Of a DNA stretch of 64,000 nt, positions 10,986 through 23,262 are shown piece by piece. The notes below the pieces were generated by a model. That model saw only the letters and a list, made by a program, of their open reading frames with translations. It ran no database searches and was not told the DNA's origin. The position numbers and the translations under genes were made by a program. Numbering within the stretch: position 1 is the first letter of the stretch; each line of letters starts with the position of its first letter. Location: positions 156,525,293-156,589,292 of the forward strand of contig CM043958.1 of assembly GCA_014529385.2 (NCBI GenBank), written 5' to 3'. The stretch comes from Adiantum capillus-veneris. Taxonomy: Eukaryota; Streptophyta; Polypodiopsida; Polypodiales; Pteridaceae.

Positions 10986-12539
10986 GTTGCTTTCGTCTTT
11001 TATAGCTAACAATGTTGCAGATCTACGTGTTTCGTCTTGCCCGTGGCTATGGCTATAGAGTAGCGCATCACTCTTGTTGTTGTTGAGGGAATCTTTGAAT
11101 ATAGGAGAACCCAAATATAATCCCAATATTATGAGTGTTTGTCCTTGTGCCTTGTTGATAGACATGCCAAATGCAAGCTTCAAAGGGAACTATCTACGCT
11201 TCATCTCAAAAGGCAGTCCCAAAGAGCTTGAGGATATAAAATCAATTCTTGGAATAAGAACACAATCTCCAGCATTCTTACCGGTGATAATTTATGCCTC
11301 AATCACTCTTTCATACAACTGCTTACATATAAGCCTTGTTCCATTGCAAAGACCACGTCTTGGGTCTAAGTTACAAAGAAGCATTACTGGAGCATTCTCT
11401 TCTAAGCACAGCAAATGCAGTGGATATCCACCACCAAGATCTAAGCTATTCAAGAATTCAATATTATATAAAGAAAAACTTTGGTCATCAAATGAACTCA
11501 TAGAATTCGCACTCAAGTACTCTTTGGTTACACCTCCTAATTTTCCAAGAGCTAGGTTATTGATGGAATCAACATCCTTATTTTTGGGTGCAAGAATATC
11601 ACGCTCTTGAAAAATTCAATAAAGTTATTTGTGGATGAGATATCTGCATATATAAAATCAATAAGAGATTAAATGTTGTTATCCTCGAGAAGCATATTAG
11701 GAGGCAACACGATATCATCATTAAGACAATTTACATCTGGACCACCATTACCAATGTCAAGTACCCATTTTGCAATGTGAGAACCACTTTCATCAATGTT
11801 ACGATCACGTAAGCGCATGTTTTCTGTGAGGTGCATAATTTCAACATGTTTCCAAATGAATGAATGACATAATGAAGCATCAACTATATCCTCACGACGT
11901 CCTTTGGGGACAACAGGTAATACTTGTCTAAAGTCACCTCCAAACAACATGACCTTGCCACCAAAAAATGCATCTTTTTCCATTATGTCTCTTAGGGTTC
12001 TATCCACTGCCTCAAAAGCATATCTGTGAGGCATATGAGCTTCATCCCAATGAAGCTCGTCGTAGGAGTTCTGCATGATCGCTAGTCATGATATTACGTG
12101 TTGACTCACTGTGGATATCTATTGGTATTTTAAAGCGCGAATGAGCTATCTGATCGTTACTGAGAAGCAATGCAGAAATTCCTGATGAGGCACATGCCAA
12201 CGCAATTCTACTCTCACCTCGAAACCGTGATAACAAAGAATTATATAAAAAGGTCTTTCCAGATCCACTTGGATAGTCCAAAAAGAATACATCCCCTCTG
12301 TCATGTTGAATGGCATCTAAGACTTTGAAATAAGCATAACGTTGACCCTCATTTAGTGTTTGTTCCATTTGTTTGGCAATACTGAATTGCTCCACAACAT
12401 CAAACATTGTCTCATCTATAAGTATAATATTCTCTTTGCATTGCATCTAAGATCTTTCTAGTTGAGGCATACCAGGAAAGTCACAAAGTGTTTTCTCATA
12501 TACTTTTATGAGACGATCACTGATCAAATGCCTGATAAT

Positions 12540-15450
12540 AATAATCCACCTTCATGGATCACCCCCAAAAATAAAATTTATTAATTTTCATTCCAACTAC
12601 TATAAGAGAAAAGATGAAAAAAATCCAAACCTGTCTTTGAACAATTTGGTTGACCTTTCCAAGAAAAATCTCAAGGTTCTATATATTATGAAGTCATTCC
12701 ATAGTGTGTGATTTCTAAATATCACAAGGCCAACAAATCAGTTTAGATTTAATCAACATTAACCCAGATTTTTTATTTAGACAAAATCTCCTAAGAGCCA
12801 ACATAAAAAGAGAAAATAGATTATGTAAAACACATTCATTTTCATTAAGATTTAACTTTTCATATGACTTTGTGTATTAGATTTTTGTGTATGTGTGTGT
12901 GTTGTTTTTAGACTTATACACAAAAGAACATAAGTTCAAAAGACAATTGGCTTTAGACAAAGGACAAAGTTACCACAAAAACAACTTAGTCTTTGATTCA
13001 TTTTTTTACATCATAGTGAGAATGAGGTATCATTCTAGTGTTTTGTACATAAGATAGTCAAGAACAACTTATTCTGAAGTGAAAGAGGCCAAGTTCGACA
13101 ATGATGGACAACAGCTTAGCCAAAAAGATCCTAAGTAAAGATAGAGTCTTCACTTGCATCCATATAAACAAGACAAGAGATTCATTAGCCTTGAATACAT
13201 ATTACAGGTATCAACAAACCTAATAGATGTTATCCATGTACTACTTTAAATCTTTTCAGTGCTCCTCACCTGCATCCATATAAACAAGACAACAGATTTG
13301 TTAGCTTTGAATATGTATTATAGGTGTTGACAAACCTATCAGTTGTTATCCATGTCCTACTTAAAACCTTTTTAACTTATACCTACCATCCATGTAGTGT
13401 TAAATATCAGCAAGTATGCATTCTCAAAACAGTAATCCATAGATGAAGTGATATGTGTGTGTGCGCGTGCATGCACACACGAATTGATTGTCTAACGATA
13501 GTTTGAATTATAAAAACTATTGAGCTATATAATGGGCCAGACTAGCATTAAGGTTACCTTACATCAGAAAGGAACGATATATATATATATGTCTACTAAA
13601 CTTATTTGATATGTTAACAATACAACATTTTTTCTATATACAATAAGTTATTAGCTTAGAACATGTCTTTATATGTAGAACCGGTCCAGTATGTGGATTC
13701 ACTGCTACAATCGTAGTTACTTTTGTAATTTCAAGGAAAGGATCTATTACCTATGTCACCATCCAAGAAACAGTACTGGCATTACTTGGGAAGACAGGTG
13801 TCAAGGACCCCTTCTCCTTGTTATCGGTGTCCAAAATTACAAAAAAACTAGCAACTAAGCGGAGAACTAGTAAACTTGTGTACAGTTTTAGTCAAAACAT
13901 AAAATCACATGATTAGAAGCCCCAACAAAAAATTGGTCAACATCATTCATTTTACAAACAAATTTTCAAATTTACAGTCATTGCCATCAGAAATGAGGAT
14001 TAAGGCTAGTATTTTGAAGCAAAAGGCATCAACAATTAAAAACACAAAGAATCTTTTTTGTATATTGTATATGTAGCTTTCCCCTATGCAGCTATAAATG
14101 AACACAAATATGTGTGCATGCAAGCACATATGGGAAATCCCCAAAACCTTTCCATCATTGACTCTTCAAAATGGCTAAAAATTAAATAATCGTAAAGAAC
14201 CCTGCAAAAGCCCGATTAGGAAGAATTCCAAAGAAAAATTTGAGCTTAAAAATCATATTTGTCTCTACCAAAAATTAGGTCAAATCAAACTTGCAAATCA
14301 AGTTTTATGTCATTTTTGAGCAAGATAATAACCAATAATTTAAGCCAACAACTTTGCCAGTAAGTTTAAGTACGTATGTCATGTATCAAGTGTAATATAA
14401 TCCCATTAGCTACTTGAATTCATGTTTTCTTGCATTGAAATCCAATTTTCTCTAAAAACATTTCAAGAAGCTTTTGACACCATCTTGTTCGTACGAGGCT
14501 AATATTTTCAAAAACCTGATCATAGCCATCTCTTATACGATCCTCACATGAGGCCTTAGGGCTCAAATATCATCTCAAAGCTAAATTTATTTACAAGTTG
14601 AGTTTACAATTGTCCTCTTGTTCGTCTTTGGGGACAATGTGCACACTAGGCCCTAGACAACCACACAAAGAAATGAGCATATCTTCTTGGTGTGTGTAGA
14701 ATAGCTAGAACATAAAAAAGTGTTCTTATTTTTTGTGTAAAACCATTTTTGGTCCTATTTTCAAGCAAAATTAATGAAAGTACTTAGCATGATGACAGTC
14801 ATGCTTCATCTATGACCTTAACTATAGCCACAGGTAGAAAAAGTATGTCCTTTGGTTTTTAAGAGTCCACAAAACCATGACCCCAGGCAACCACACAAAG
14901 AAATGAACATATCTATTAGTCTGTATAGGATGACTATAACATAGAAAAGTATGTCCTTTGGTTTTTAGGAGTCCAGAAATCCATCACCCCAGGCAACCAC
15001 ACGAAGAAATGAACATATCTATAGTAGTGTGTATAGGATGATCATAACATAGAAAAGTGTTCTTATTCTTTGTGATCCTACTTTCAAACAACACTAATGA
15101 CAACAGCCATGCCTTAACTATAGCCATAGCCAAAAAAAGTATGTTGTTTTCTTTCTATGGAGTCCAGAGAATCATAAATCCCAAAAATTCAACCATTACC
15201 AAATGAGGGGAATATAGCAACATCAGTATTTAGTGTCATATTTAAAGAAACCAATAGCTCAAACAACCAGAAGGACCAACAACTGATGATTCTTGCAACC
15301 CATTTTTGCAACACATATTGATTGAAAAAAACACGTATTGAGTAGGTACAATTGTAGAGAACCCACCTCTCATGGGCATCTATTCATCATGAGTCCAAAC
15401 CCTTTCCCTTAGATAGAATATTCTTAATGGAATATGAGCTCCAAAAACAT
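12540..15450. other. AT-rich non-coding stretch with dispersed repeats
   Basis: I find no gene. A ~115-bp tandem pair lies at about 13145-13260 and 13262-13375 (shared core gcatccatataaacaagaca), and a third copy is near 17335-17450. The segment 12880-13450 as a whole resembles 17045-17480. About 14640-15170 holds three loose copies of a ~105-bp unit with the core aaccacacaaagaaatga. Confidence 0.7.
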
Positions 15451-15455
15451 TCATT

Positions 15456-15456
<1 letters not shown>

Positions 15457-15508
<52 letters not shown>
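15457..15508. repeat. (GT)n microsatellite
   Basis: A pure GT run of about 52 bp. Confidence 0.97.
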
Positions 15509-15745
15509 TGAATTACTACACCTCCAAAATTATTAAACTCGCTTATGTGTGAGCTTAACCTTCTGCATCAAGAAATATCCCCAAGACACACATTACTGTA
15601 AGATACAAAAATACAATTCAAAGCAGATTTTATACTCAGTAGGTGCAAGAGCACCTACCTGAAGTTTGTATGTTGATCCTCTACTAGGAGATGATGGATT
15701 CATGACAAAGTTTTGAGGCATGCTAGGTAACTGTAACAACCATTC

Positions 15746-15748
<3 letters not shown>

Positions 15749-15827
<79 letters not shown>
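15749..15827. repeat. (AG)n microsatellite
   Basis: A pure AG run of about 79 bp. The neighbouring 15830-17040 stretch holds no recognisable gene; about 16490-16560 has a short direct repeat of gtggacttattccca. Confidence 0.97.
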
Positions 15828-15829
<2 letters not shown>

Positions 15830-17040
15830 TAAAGAAAACTCTATGTATTATTAAAGGCAAGCGCATTTCATGCTCTATTAATACTTGTAACGCAAATAAA
15901 TTTCTAAATTGGTCATTCATAAAAGAGGCCTCGTGAGTGGAGCATGTACGGCTATATAAATATAACATGCACCCACGGTGTCATTGATGGACCATCAAGT
16001 GATAAAGCATGAGGTAGATGGAAGACGTTGAAGGGGTATAAGAAGGGCACCAACGATGAAAAGATTTATGAGGAAAATCTGAACATGGTGTTGCAACTTT
16101 AAGTTTTATTATTTTATGCCCAAAATGTTTTACTCTCAAATCAACTCTATCTCTTTATTCAAGACTAATCTTACATCAAAATTAATTCAAAGCCACATCC
16201 TTGCGGTTTTTCCCTACAAGGTCCAAACAATTTTGTTATCCCAAGTAAATGAATGATTGTGGTGTGTATGCGCAAATTTACCCTCACTCGTCAGAGTGGC
16301 CATGGCCATCCATTCAGTGATAGATACAAAAGTTTCAGATTTGAGAAGTGTGAATTCAAGAGGGCACTTGTTATGTTTGGTGCATGTCTGGCCTTGAATA
16401 TCAAGACAGGCACTGGAATGAGATAGAGTGAGGTGCACCTTTGAAAATTAGTGAGAGTACATGGTGAAGTGTGGGCCTAGAGTGGAATGTTGAACTGTGG
16501 ACTTATTCCCACCGTATACACTCAACTGTGGACTTATTCCCACTGTATACACTCAACAAGGATAAAAAATAGGGAGTATTGTATTGAAGGCTAGCTAATG
16601 GAAATTTTAAAGCACCATGATACTAAAAAACAAGGGGGCAAATATCTCGTGTATTTCTTGTTGGAGTACCATGCCTAAAAATAGACATATTCTTGAAGGC
16701 TACAGAGTCAATAGAGAGAATTTTTCATGAGAGGGGATGAAAAAGCTTTTATTGACAAATTCTAGTTTGTAGAGCACTAATCCAAAGGGGATTTTTCCTT
16801 GATACCAAATTACAATGCTAAGTTCAAGGCTCTTCTACTTAGGCTATCTATAAGCTCCGCCAACCAACATTAGACATAGCATGCTTTTTTTTGTTTTCAA
16901 AGGATTCCTTTAGACACCCAAGTCGTTTATTGTAAAATAGTGAGATGTCTACATAAATTCTTGTGCATGTATGTAACTAAGGGACATTAAAAAAACATAG
17001 CTAGCTTAGGGCTAGTCTCAATAATCCCTCGTATAGTGAA

Positions 17041-17044
<4 letters not shown>

Positions 17045-17075
<31 letters not shown>

Positions 17076-17480
17076 GAGTTGTTTTTACTTATATAATAAG
17101 ACATAAATAAACTTTAACATTCAAAAGACAACTGGCTTTAGAGAAAAGGAAATGATTAGTACAAAAACAACTCTGTTTTAGAATTATCTTTGTACATTGC
17201 TTATGAGAATGAGGCCTCATTCTAGTATACAATGATAATGACTCATTAAAGATGTACTTCCCAAGTATTAGGAGCAAGTGAAATCATGGACAGACATTTG
17301 CTTCGAGCAAAAAAACAACTAAAAAAGGATAGAGTCCTCACCTGCATCCATTCAAACAAGACAAAAGATACGTAGGCTTGAATGCGTTTTATTGGTGTCA
17401 ATGGACTATATCAGTTGTTAATAGTTATCCATGTCCAACTTACAACTTTTTTTACTTAAACAAACGTCCAAAGTGTACAT
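17045..17480. repeat. Dispersed repeat, second copy of the 12.9-13.4 kb family
   Basis: It starts with a GT run, followed by aaaagacaactggcttta and later tcacctgcatccat, in the same order as at 12880-13450. It is diverged and non-coding. Confidence 0.65.
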
Positions 17481-17517
17481 GTATTTCAATTTTGTAAAAA
17501 AACCTTTTTAAAGCTTG

Positions 17518-17979
17518 CATTAGGAAAAGTTTGGACTCAAAAATGGGCCTTGTAAGAATTGTTGATGTGGCATAGCTTTCAAAAAGTGGGGATCGGTAAA
17601 TTTTTTGTCAATAAGATCCAAACTTGTCGGAGGTTGGATATTTAGAATCTACTCTTCAAATGCTATCTATTGATATATAGCATGCATGTATCGGACATTG
17701 TCTTCATGTAGATCTAGAAAAAGGTGATTTTAGATTACCGTAACGGTAACAAAACCTGGCTGATTGAAAAAAAATGGCATATAACTTTCATAAAAGTCAT
17801 CCAAACTTCTCGGAGCTTGGCTCTTTAGAATCCACTTTTCAAGAACTTTCCAATGATAGGTCATATCATGGGGTTCTAAGCAATATTTAGAGGGGTCTAT
17901 CGGGTTGCTTTCTTTTGTACAACTTTGATGATGTGGCACTCTTAAAATGCCCAAAAATGAGTTCAAAATTTTCCTAATG
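17518..17979. mobile_element. 462-bp foldback/MITE-like element
   Basis: The ends form an inverted repeat of about 31 bp: left CATTAGGAAAAGTTTGGACT... at 17518-17548, right its diverged complement at 17949-17979. Weaker pairing continues outward for about 12 bp. The interior holds two diverged direct copies of a segment with cggag(g/c)ttgg, at about 17600-17700 and 17780-17880. The interior of the 288-bp element at 9081 carries a related segment, so the two elements share a family core. No clear target duplication is visible. Confidence 0.55.
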
Positions 17980-17989
17980 TAAAAAAGGA

Positions 17990-20270
17990 CATTACCCCTT
18001 TGAATTATGGTAGTTATTATATGTATGGTTTCTATATAGCCCAATATTTAATAGACCTTAAATAGATATTTACATATGTATCATTTTGATTAGAACGCCA
18101 CCACCCCTTCTGATCCAAGTAATACCAACATCGGTTCAAACTTACATTGTGCCTACTCTTCAACCATACACCATCAAAATTTACATAGCAAGTTTTCATG
18201 CTCTTACTTAATGTGACAAAATTAGTCAAACAATTCATCTTAGACTAATCAAGTGTATGCGCTAAACCTCTTACCACCTCCATCTTAAAAACCATCAGTT
18301 AAAACATAGTAACCTCGTCCTTAGCATTAGATATGACTCTCAAAAAAACATTGTGTTATACCTCAAATAGTTGTCTGTTGTTTGACTTAGGCAAAAAAAC
18401 TCAGCTAAGCATATCAAGCCAAACAAATCCACTAGATTTAGTTTGAGTAAGAGGAACCAAAATTCAAAAATACCAAAACTGTACAAACAAATGTAATGAA
18501 GCCATTCCTTAAGTGAAAAAATTCATTAAATCCAGTATGTTCAGTCATGGAATCATTATAAACAAACCTCCATCATGGTATGCAATATGACCTAGACCAT
18601 AGTGCGCAATACATCATCAATGTGAACCACGATTATGCTAGTAGCCCAACAAAAAGTAGGCATCAAATGCAACAAAGGCCCATCGGTCCTGGTCCCCTTT
18701 TTCTTACAGTTATCCCAATATACACGGCCAGTACGTAGATAAATCACTGGTGTATCTTGCCATTTAATGCGGCATCAGTGGCTAAAACCGTAGCTAAAAG
18801 CCCAAAATATTGAGTAAGTACGCAAAAATATGAGCCCAAAACCTAGGCCGCAAACTTATTACCATGCTTACCCGTGAAGTGCATGGGTACAACCTACTGC
18901 CAGTTATCCCTATACATAAAAAAGATGGTCAAACCCCAGTTTTTTTGAGTGAATGCTGCTAAAGCATTGGTAGAGATACCTACAATCGTGCAGTCATAAA
19001 ACACAAGGCATGTGAAAAATCCCTTCATAACACCTTGCAATCCTCATTCATCTACTCAGGTCAAGTGACTTTTATGCCCAAAGTCAAAACAAATAAAAAA
19101 AAAGGCACGAGCGTTTTGTGAGGTTATCCTTTAACTTCCTCTAGGATTTCCTAAAGTAAAAACTTTCTTTTTAAAATCGCATAGCTTAAGATTGTCGTCT
19201 TTTGCTGTGTAGAGGTAGCTTGGAAGTAATCGTACTTGCTGAGTGCCTTTAGGATTGTAGAATTAGACTAGGGTTTTGAGAATGATTGATGGACGAGACA
19301 AGTCTTAAGATCAAGGCTTGGAAAACCATAAAAAACAAGAAAACGAGTGTTTGTGGACACTTTCCAAAACCCCATAGCATTAGAATCTAGGAGTAGGGTA
19401 AGTAGGATCCGAGGTGGGTTTCAGAACATTGCTCTCTCCGAAAGAATCAATTGTGAGTTGTTATTTGAAGTTGCAAAATTTGAGGTCTACGGCTAGAAAT
19501 AACACGAAAAGGCTGCAAACCACTCAATCCGACTGGAGAGTATGCTTTAAAAGTTGTATGAACCAGTGGGTAAGCTCAAGGACACATTGAGGTAAAAATT
19601 TCAAGAGTTTGCAAAAACTCGGATTATTTACTATTTCTTGACATTTTAGGCCAATATTTTCATTAGAAAGTTCCAAGCAACCAACGGCACCAAGGTGAAG
19701 GCTACAATCTCCCAAAGAGCTTTGGACACTCCACCAAAAGTCAAAAGTGATAAACAATGCCTGATGTTTGACATTAGATAGTTTCTTTTGACTACCACCA
19801 TGGGGAATGGATTTCTAGAGAGCCCATGATCTGATGAGCAACATTCAATAATGGTGAGGCTACACTCAGAGATAAAGATGAAGCCACCGTCCAAGTGAAG
19901 AGTCACAAGCAAAATAATCTATCAAGCACTCCATCTACCAATGGGAAGTCACAACCTGCTCTTAAAGACCAAATCCATAGACAACGACAAGGCTTTCATA
20001 AAGCAGTAAGGACACAAACTGGCATATAAAGACCTACTATATTCAGAGATAGAGCTGCCCCTTAGATTGATCTCGTAGCACCTCAAAGTTCAAAAGACAC
20101 CCCACTACACTGAGCCCTTATTACAACTAGAGATGGTCATGGCAATTGGTCTAGTAGAGTAGTAGAGTGTCAGATCATCAAATGCAACCTCGGTGGCTAC
20201 ATCTTGGAAAATTTGGTAGAAGCCAACCTAAAGAGAAACGACATGCTGGGTCCATGCTCACATGAATTGC
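17990..20270. other. Non-coding stretch, no gene recognised
   Basis: The DNA is AT-rich and all frames are broken by stops. Short open frames here carry no motif. From about 19.9 kb the composition becomes more coding-like, leading into the decayed region at 20.3 kb. Confidence 0.6.
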
Positions 20271-20280
20271 CTATTAGGCC

Positions 20281-21817
20281 TTAGGCATGATTGAAGATCT
20301 ACAAGTAGCCGAGTCACATCTAGATCTCCTTCACAAGGCAAAACACTCTCTCAAAGTTGTGGAAAGTTCTTCAACAATAGCCACCAAGAGGAGAACATGT
20401 GCTACAAGCTCCCGAGCACCACAACTGACAGTGAAGCAACTGAGTCAAATTTTGAGCTTCATGAAGAGATAAAAAAGAAAGAGGACATATCATCATAATA
20501 TCAGTCTCTCCAAAGCCACCTTCTCCACCCCCAACTGACCAACAAAAGAAGGAATCTCAAGCTGAACAAAAAGACTAAGATTGCCTTGAGGAAGGACCGG
20601 AATATCTTGAGAAGAAATGTCAAACACAAACAAAAGAAAAAGCTTCTCAAAGGCTAAAGGACCAAGTGGAAAGAGATATCTACACTTTGAACCAAGAAGA
20701 TATAGTAGTTGCAATGAGGATCATAGAGGGATTTGACATCAAAGAGCATCTAGAAATGTAGTAAAACTACAATTCAAATGTCAAAAGATGTTGATGCATG
20801 TTCGGACCCAAGAATTGGAAGATGCTAAGGCCATCATTCAAAGAGAAAACCAAGAGATGGAACAACTTCAACAACAAGTGATTGGTCTTAGAATGACAAG
20901 GAAAATCTCTAGACGAAAGGAGGAAAAAGATGTAGAGAACGTTTTAAAGACTTATAAAGCAAATTAAAGAAAAGAGCAAGATGCAAATAGAGCAATAAGA
21001 CCTGGAAGAGGCTCCTTAGGGGGGGAAGAAAAGATATCCAAAGTTGTGAGACTCTCATGATGTCGTAAAACACAACCTCTCCAAACTCTTAGAAAATCAA
21101 GATGTTGTTGCACCTGCTTCTAATTCCCAATCCTCAACTATGCATTCAAAGGAGATAAAGACACTAAAGGTAGAGCTAGAACAAGAGAAGCTGCAAAGGC
21201 AAATTCTAATGACAGACATGCTTGCAATGAATGCACAAAAAGAGTAGCAAATCAAAGAGCTGAAAGAGAAGCTAGCCAAGGCAAAATCAGACCAGATGGC
21301 ACAAGCTAAGATACATGCCAAAAAGCTACAAGCTAAAGTTGTGGATTTGGGTGGTGCATTACAATCACAGACACAAGTATCAATCACCCAAACCCAACAC
21401 ATTGAGTTTGAAGGTGTTGATCAACCCCCATTTGATCTACCAAGCACATCGTCCATGGGTAGAATGCAAGAATTTGAAGAAGAAAATCAATCAGTGGATA
21501 CAAGGGAAGAGCTCTAGCAATGGATTGCAGACATGCCACAAGGAGTACACAAAGAGTATATGCTTTATGAGCTCAAGGTTATGGAATTTGTGGCCCTAGT
21601 CATGATCAAACTAGATGAGGAAATCAAGAACCTTTCCCACAAAATGATTGTACTACCACTTATGAAACAAGAGGCCAACATGTGGAATAAGAAATTATTA
21701 CCAGCCTTAGAACCTCAGAATTCTCAAGAAGGAGTTGTGGTGACTAAAGAGCAAGTGTTGCTCATCCTAGAGAGCCAACCTCTATGGCACAAGAAGTGGT
21801 TTGAGGCTCCTGGATGA
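20281..21817 (+). pseudogene. Decayed coiled-coil protein of unknown family
   Basis: Several stretches read well in the plus direction but are separated by stops and frame changes. In order they are AESHLDLLHKAKHSLKV, SPKPPSPPPTDQQKKESQ, NQEDIVVAMRIIEGFDI, QRENQEMEQLQQQVIGL, LKVELEQEKLQRQIL, then QIKELKEKLAKAKSDQMA and finally ELKVMEFVALVMIKLDEEI. The last third (about 21100-21817) is one frame broken only by two TAG codons (21244-21246 and 21517-21519). The composition is that of a long heptad-type coiled coil rich in Glu, Lys and Gln. I do not recognise the family. It could be a retroelement Gag-like or structural ORF, or a host gene fragment. With several stops it cannot make the full protein. 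Confidence 0.5.
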
Positions 21818-22177
21818 GACAAGTTACATAAATTCTCCCCAGCACTTGCGGATCAATCCAGCCTATTGTCCCATCCCAAGATGGCAATCCTGGGAGACCT
21901 ACGTGTTGGGGTAAGCCTTAGCCTACACTCACAAAGAGAACATTCCCTAAAAGCCAAGCATGCACCATTTAAATGCATAGTCACATTATTCCTATGGAAC
22001 TTATAAAACCTCACACATGCTACTCATTCCCTATACACATGCTACACACTCAATGGCCACATGCCACTTGTGATAGCTCACATTAACCTTGCCATTTCCA
22101 CTTGTGGTGCATAGCCATCCAGTCATTGATTTCAATTTTTCACATTGAGCGTATATATGGCCAATACCCAAAGCTTG

Positions 22178-22181
<4 letters not shown>

Positions 22182-22264
<83 letters not shown>
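22182..22264. repeat. (CT)n microsatellite
   Basis: A pure CT run of about 83 bp. Confidence 0.98.
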
Positions 22265-22265
<1 letters not shown>

Positions 22266-22470
22266 ATTCTAATCAATCAAGCAAGCTATGTCCATTCTAC
22301 ATTGTGTATTGAGCTCACTCTCTGATCTACTCCTACTTATCTATTGGCTACGGTGAAACCATGAATGCCTCATTGGTCTGTATACCATAGCTTTACATGT
22401 GGTGTCCGAGCTAATGTATAATTAGCATGTCCTAATTACATCAATTAAGATCTATATGCTAGTTTTAATC

Positions 22471-22880
22471 TCTCTCTTTAAGCACTAAATTGATTCATAA
22501 CTCTTTAGGAGTAGGAAAATTAAGCTCAATTGTAATTATCTCTTTCCACATGGATTTGGGTACGTCTATATGGCCACTTCCCTAACCAATTGATTAGAAC
22601 TAATTGTGAGTGAGCTCTAAGTCATCAAGCTGCTATAAGATGTAAAATGATGTAATATAACGGATGGCATGCAAGATTGCCAAGATTATCTTCACTTTAG
22701 TGCTCTCTCTTTAAGCAGCAATTGATTCATAACTCTTTAAGCTCAATCACAATTATCTCTTCCCTAACCAGGTGATTAGAACTAATTGTGATCGAGCTCT
22801 AAGTCATCAAGTTGGTATGGGATGTACATGATTTAATATGCTAGATGGCATACAAGATTGCCAAGATGATCCTCACTTTC
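22471..22880. repeat. ~200-bp tandem duplication
   Basis: Copy one (about 22471-22697) and copy two (about 22700-22880) share ttgattcataactcttta, gattagaactaattgtga and catgcaagattgccaaga-like segments in the same order. Copy one has an extra ~30 bp. Confidence 0.75.
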
Positions 22881-23262
22881 ATTGAAGCCTTTGATGAAAT
22901 TGACAAAGTAGAACACCCTTGGGAAGTGTTCCTTGAAGGAACAAAAGTGATCAGTTGTTGGAACATGGAGACATATCCTCCCTTGAAAAATATGATATGG
23001 GATGCATGCCATGATAATGTTTCTGCCATTGCACTACATGCAGACATTTGAGGAAGCATTCATGACAAGTTTCCTTGAGATGGACTCCACCATCTTCAGC
23101 CCACTGACGAAGGATCAACGAGCAAGGCACATTGCTTACCAGAGCACGTTATTGAACAGTCCACTCTGAGAATTATCAATTAAAGAAAATATCATAACAC
23201 AAGAAACACAGTTCAATAAAGTCATCAAGACCTTGGAAAAGAGGGAATTCAACTACTAAAGA
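22845..23262 (+). pseudogene. Short decayed coding region, unknown
   Basis: A 68-codon frame (22845-23051) with VEHPWEVFLEGTKVIS and YPPLKNMIWDACHDN is continued in another frame by FEEAFMTSFLEMDSTIFSPL (about 23040) and QETQFNKVIKTLEKREFNY. The joint looks like one frameshift and there is one further TGA. The composition is protein-like, but I do not recognise the family. It may belong with the coiled-coil relic upstream. From 23270 to 24360 I see nothing coding. Confidence 0.4.

Larger units (their letters stand above)
10667..11094. mobile_element. 428-bp insertion inside the helicase, flanked by TTGAAT
   Basis: TTGAAT occurs at 10661-10666 and 11095-11100, exactly where the helicase motif order is interrupted, so this looks like an insertion with a 6-bp target duplication. 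The element has no ORF of its own beyond dinucleotide artefacts. It contains a 4 x 25-bp repeat, a TATA box and a CT run. The ends (TAGGTCTCCC... and ...GGGAATCT) show at most a weak inverted match and no TG...CA, so I cannot say whether it is a solo LTR-like promoter or a non-autonomous DNA element. Confidence 0.6.
10498..12535 (-). pseudogene. Helitron-type PIF1-like DNA helicase, broken
   Basis: The family is the superfamily 1B helicase domain of Helitron transposons, which unwinds DNA during rolling-circle transposition. Read from high to low coordinates the motifs come in order. An N-terminal segment ends in DFPGMPQL (about 12480). The Walker A region is YPSGSGKTFLYNSLL (about 12250). 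Then come ALACASSGISALLL, Walker B WDEAHMPH (about 12040), GGDFRQVLPVVPKG, LTENMRLR, NKDVDSINNLALG, FGMSINKAQGQTL (about 11150), and last NHGQLYVAMSRVRSS (about 10650) with a normal C-terminal end NIVFKEVLQ. The gene is dead: it has several frameshifts, a stop after the N-terminal part, and a 428-bp insertion between QTL and NHGQ. No Rep (HUH) domain is visible upstream, so only the helicase part remains. Confidence 0.88.

Noticed and set aside
11074-11610. 178-codon plus-strand ORF as a gene
   Set aside because: It is the antisense of helicase motifs (FGMSINKAQGQTL, LGGGYPLHLLCLEENAPV) read on the minus strand.
12508-19912. Several ORFs of 60-104 codons
   Set aside because: They have no motif, no homologous frame in the repeat partners and AT-rich random composition.
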